A stretch of DNA of 64,000 nucleotides from DTU013 sp964512095 (GTDB taxonomy: Bacteria > Bacillota > Clostridia > Acetivibrionales > DTU013): positions 1 through 64,000 of the forward strand of contig CAZEIH010000011.1 of assembly GCA_964512095.1 (NCBI GenBank), written 5' to 3'. Positions 62,315 to 64,000 of this stretch are shown here, one piece after another. Both the position numbers and the translations under genes were made by a program. The notes beneath the pieces were generated by a model, which saw only the letters and a list, made by a program, of their open reading frames with translations, was not told where the DNA came from and searched no databases. Within the stretch, counting starts at the first letter, position 1. Every line of letters begins with the position of its first letter.

Positions 62315-64000
62315 ATGGGTAAATATTGTACGAATTGTGGTTCTGTATTGCCTAAAGGATTCGATGACCTTGCCTACTGCATATTATGTGGTAAAAAGCA
62401 ACACCAACACCAACACCAAAACCAACACATATACTGCAGTCGTTGTGGTACAAATAACCCCTTAGATATGCTCTTCTGTCTCAACTGTGGTCAGCGTATT
62501 GGTGTACAGTCTGTACAAAGTATACAAGTTCTGCAGCCAACACAGGCAGTGCTAAAGCCGAATAGAAGAAAAGTAAAAAAGTCAGTAATGCTTTATATAC
62601 TTGTTGCAGTTCTCACAGCCCTTGCGGTAGCCTTAACAGCAATTGTTCAACCATGGAAATACATAGGCGGAAATGGTGAGGACGAAATAAAGCTGATTGA
62701 AGTATCGGGCACAAAGGAAGTAAAACAAACCTTTGATTTCGGACTGGAAATCCACGCGGCTGAAAACGCTCTTGATATAGACCGCACCTTTACTGCAGTG
62801 CAGATTGAGGATGACAACCGGTTGATAGAACTCACCGAGCAGCTTGAGGATCAAACGGGCATAGTACTGGAGGCATTTGAGATTGATGCCGGATTAGCAC
62901 CGGACCAGCGCTTTCCGGATACTTTTACCATGACCTACGACCTTAGGAAGCTTGATATACCCGAGTCACTCTATGGCCATCTCAGCGTGGTAAGGCTCGG
63001 CGACGATGGTACGCAGTATCCCTTAGTAACCAAGCATGACGGAGCAAAACTCATATGCAGCAGCGACCAAAATTCCTTGTTTTTGATTGTGGTGACGGGA
63101 CTTCTGACGTTCGGTCCAATGACAATATTAGCCGGACAGTATATGGAGAAATACGGCATAAAGGGTGAATCCCAATATTCCTCAATAACATTGTGCAATG
63201 GACGTTACAGGCTGATGTGGCCTGAAACCATGGGTGCTGTGAACGAAGACGCTGTTGAAAAGCTGATTGATGATATGCAGGTAGAATATCAATTGCATTT
63301 TAACAGCAAAGGATTCAAAAGCCGTAAGGAATTGATCGAGAAAATCGCGGCCCTCGACCCGAATATGAAATGGAGGAATAATGCAAAAAAGGCATTCGGT
63401 AACCTGTATTCCAACAAGGAATTCAATGCACTGCTTGAAAAATTTATGGATCCTGAATGGCAGGATCAAAATTTGCTGCCTTATACCGTGCTTATGTATA
63501 AGCGTGCAATCATTGTGGCGGACGAATACTTTCGCAAGGAGCGTTCCTTTAATATGAAAGAACGAACCCTGGATTTAATTATTGACCCGAAGCTTGAAGA
63601 GCTTGCATTGATGAAAGCACCTAATCTGCGTCAGCCATACATTCTTCTTGCGGGTTGGAATATAGCTTTCCCCGATAATGAAAAGATCTATAATAACGCA
63701 AAGAAGCGGGATTTAGAGCAGGCACGCATAGTGGCAGATGTCTATATTACAATAGTTCACGAGTTGTTTCACGTTGTTCAGGCGGATAACGTAAGGATAC
63801 GATACGATGTATATTTGTCATATTTTGAGGCAACGGCTGTGACTGTAGAAAAAGAGGCGTTTGATTACTTTAAAAAGAAAAAAACAGATGTTTTCTATGA
63901 TAAGCTCAAATATGAGGAGTCATATGTAAGGCACTATGAAACGCTCACATTACCGCTCGGAAGCGGTGCAAGCTACTCATATTCCGACGAGTACACACAG
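62315..64000 (+). CDS. Membrane-anchored double zinc-ribbon protein with HExxH metallopeptidase domain (partial)
   Basis: Open from ATG 62315 (GAAGGAGG 7 nt upstream) to the window end: 562 codons, no stop reached. Two zinc ribbons (CTNCGS..CILCGK at residues 5-25, CSRCGTNNPLDMLFCLNCGQ at about 40-60) flank a Gln/His repeat (QHQHQHQ). One transmembrane helix follows (about 90-112, YILVAVLTALAVALTAIV), then a large presumably extracytoplasmic region. In it, H482-E-L-F-H486 and E505 (SYFEATAV) form a gluzincin-like zinc-protease site (HExxH, 18 residues, Glu). Function unknown; family unusual. It could cleave surface or secreted proteins, controlled by a cytosolic zinc-binding head (inference). 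Confidence 0.8.
   Translation, partial: MGKYCTNCGSVLPKGFDDLAYCILCGKKQHQHQHQNQHIYCSRCGTNNPLDMLFCLNCGQRIGVQSVQSIQVLQPTQAVLKPNRRKVKKSVMLYILVAVLTALAVALTAIVQPWKYIGGNGEDEIKLIEVSGTKEVKQTFDFGLEIHAAENALDIDRTFTAVQIEDDNRLIELTEQLEDQTGIVLEAFEIDAGLAPDQRFPDTFTMTYDLRKLDIPESLYGHLSVVRLGDDGTQYPLVTKHDGAKLICSSDQNSLFLIVVTGLLTFGPMTILAGQYMEKYGIKGESQYSSITLCNGRYRLMWPETMGAVNEDAVEKLIDDMQVEYQLHFNSKGFKSRKELIEKIAALDPNMKWRNNAKKAFGNLYSNKEFNALLEKFMDPEWQDQNLLPYTVLMYKRAIIVADEYFRKERSFNMKERTLDLIIDPKLEELALMKAPNLRQPYILLAGWNIAFPDNEKIYNNAKKRDLEQARIVADVYITIVHELFHVVQADNVRIRYDVYLSYFEATAVTVEKEAFDYFKKKKTDVFYDKLKYEESYVRHYETLTLPLGSGASYSYSDEYTQ

Overview
The window looks like a draft chromosomal scaffold from a low-GC, Gram-positive, anaerobic clostridium of the plant-polysaccharide-degrading kind (Acetivibrio/Ruminiclostridium-like; inferred from gene content). 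The signs are AGGAGG-type ribosome sites with GTG/TTG starts, SLH-domain surface proteins, rubrerythrin, Fe-S aldo/keto reductase, a malic enzyme, and four scattered carbohydrate-active enzymes (GH39, GH3, GH94, GH43) that fit xylan/cello-oligosaccharide use. Two runs of exactly 100 N (12655-12754, 13863-13962) are scaffold gaps. The first is almost certainly a false gap: the same 55 bases flank it, and merging them restores one open reading frame.

Layout. 1-11 kb: SLH-TPR surface protein, DUF362 Fe-S protein, rubrerythrin, a small zinc-ribbon gene with a LexA-like box, a tocopherol-cyclase-like protein, GH39 xylosidase, YgjP-type metallohydrolase, malic enzyme and an MFS transporter. 11-18 kb (minus): an SLH/FN3-like repeat protein and a MacB-like exporter set (FtsX permease, ATPase, HlyD adaptor cut by gap 2). 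18-25 kb: agmatinase-family enzyme, AraC regulator, GH3, YhfC protease, MetA. 25-32 kb: complete Pho operon pstS-pstC-pstA-pstB-phoU-response regulator-kinase, whose PstS is circularly permuted. 32-46 kb: GH94 phosphorylase, hibernation factor, lipoamide dehydrogenase, Nif3, aldo/keto reductase, Fur-family regulator, acyl-ACP thioesterase, transketolase, GH43. 46-54 kb: sugar-binding-like lipoprotein with a decayed paralogue, znuA-znuC-znuB, a CsoR-family regulator, and divergent ccdA-tlpA / glutaredoxin genes whose intergenic region carries two ATACCC-N5-GGGTAT operators. 54-64 kb is a decayed accessory region: truncated response regulator cut by an IS3 remnant, a three-gene cassette headed by an aminoglycoside-6-adenylyltransferase/pyrophosphatase fusion, several gene remnants, an XRE regulator, and the start of a large membrane-anchored zinc-ribbon/HExxH protein running off the window.

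A dispersed 100-125 bp element with two potential hairpins is the most striking unexplained structure. At least ten full or partial copies lie in intergenic DNA, in both orientations, and some apparently supply a ribosome site, a stop codon or an intra-operon spacer. Four unrelated short tandem arrays (56, 23, 41 bp and a CAGGCAC array) add to a repeat-rich intergenic landscape.
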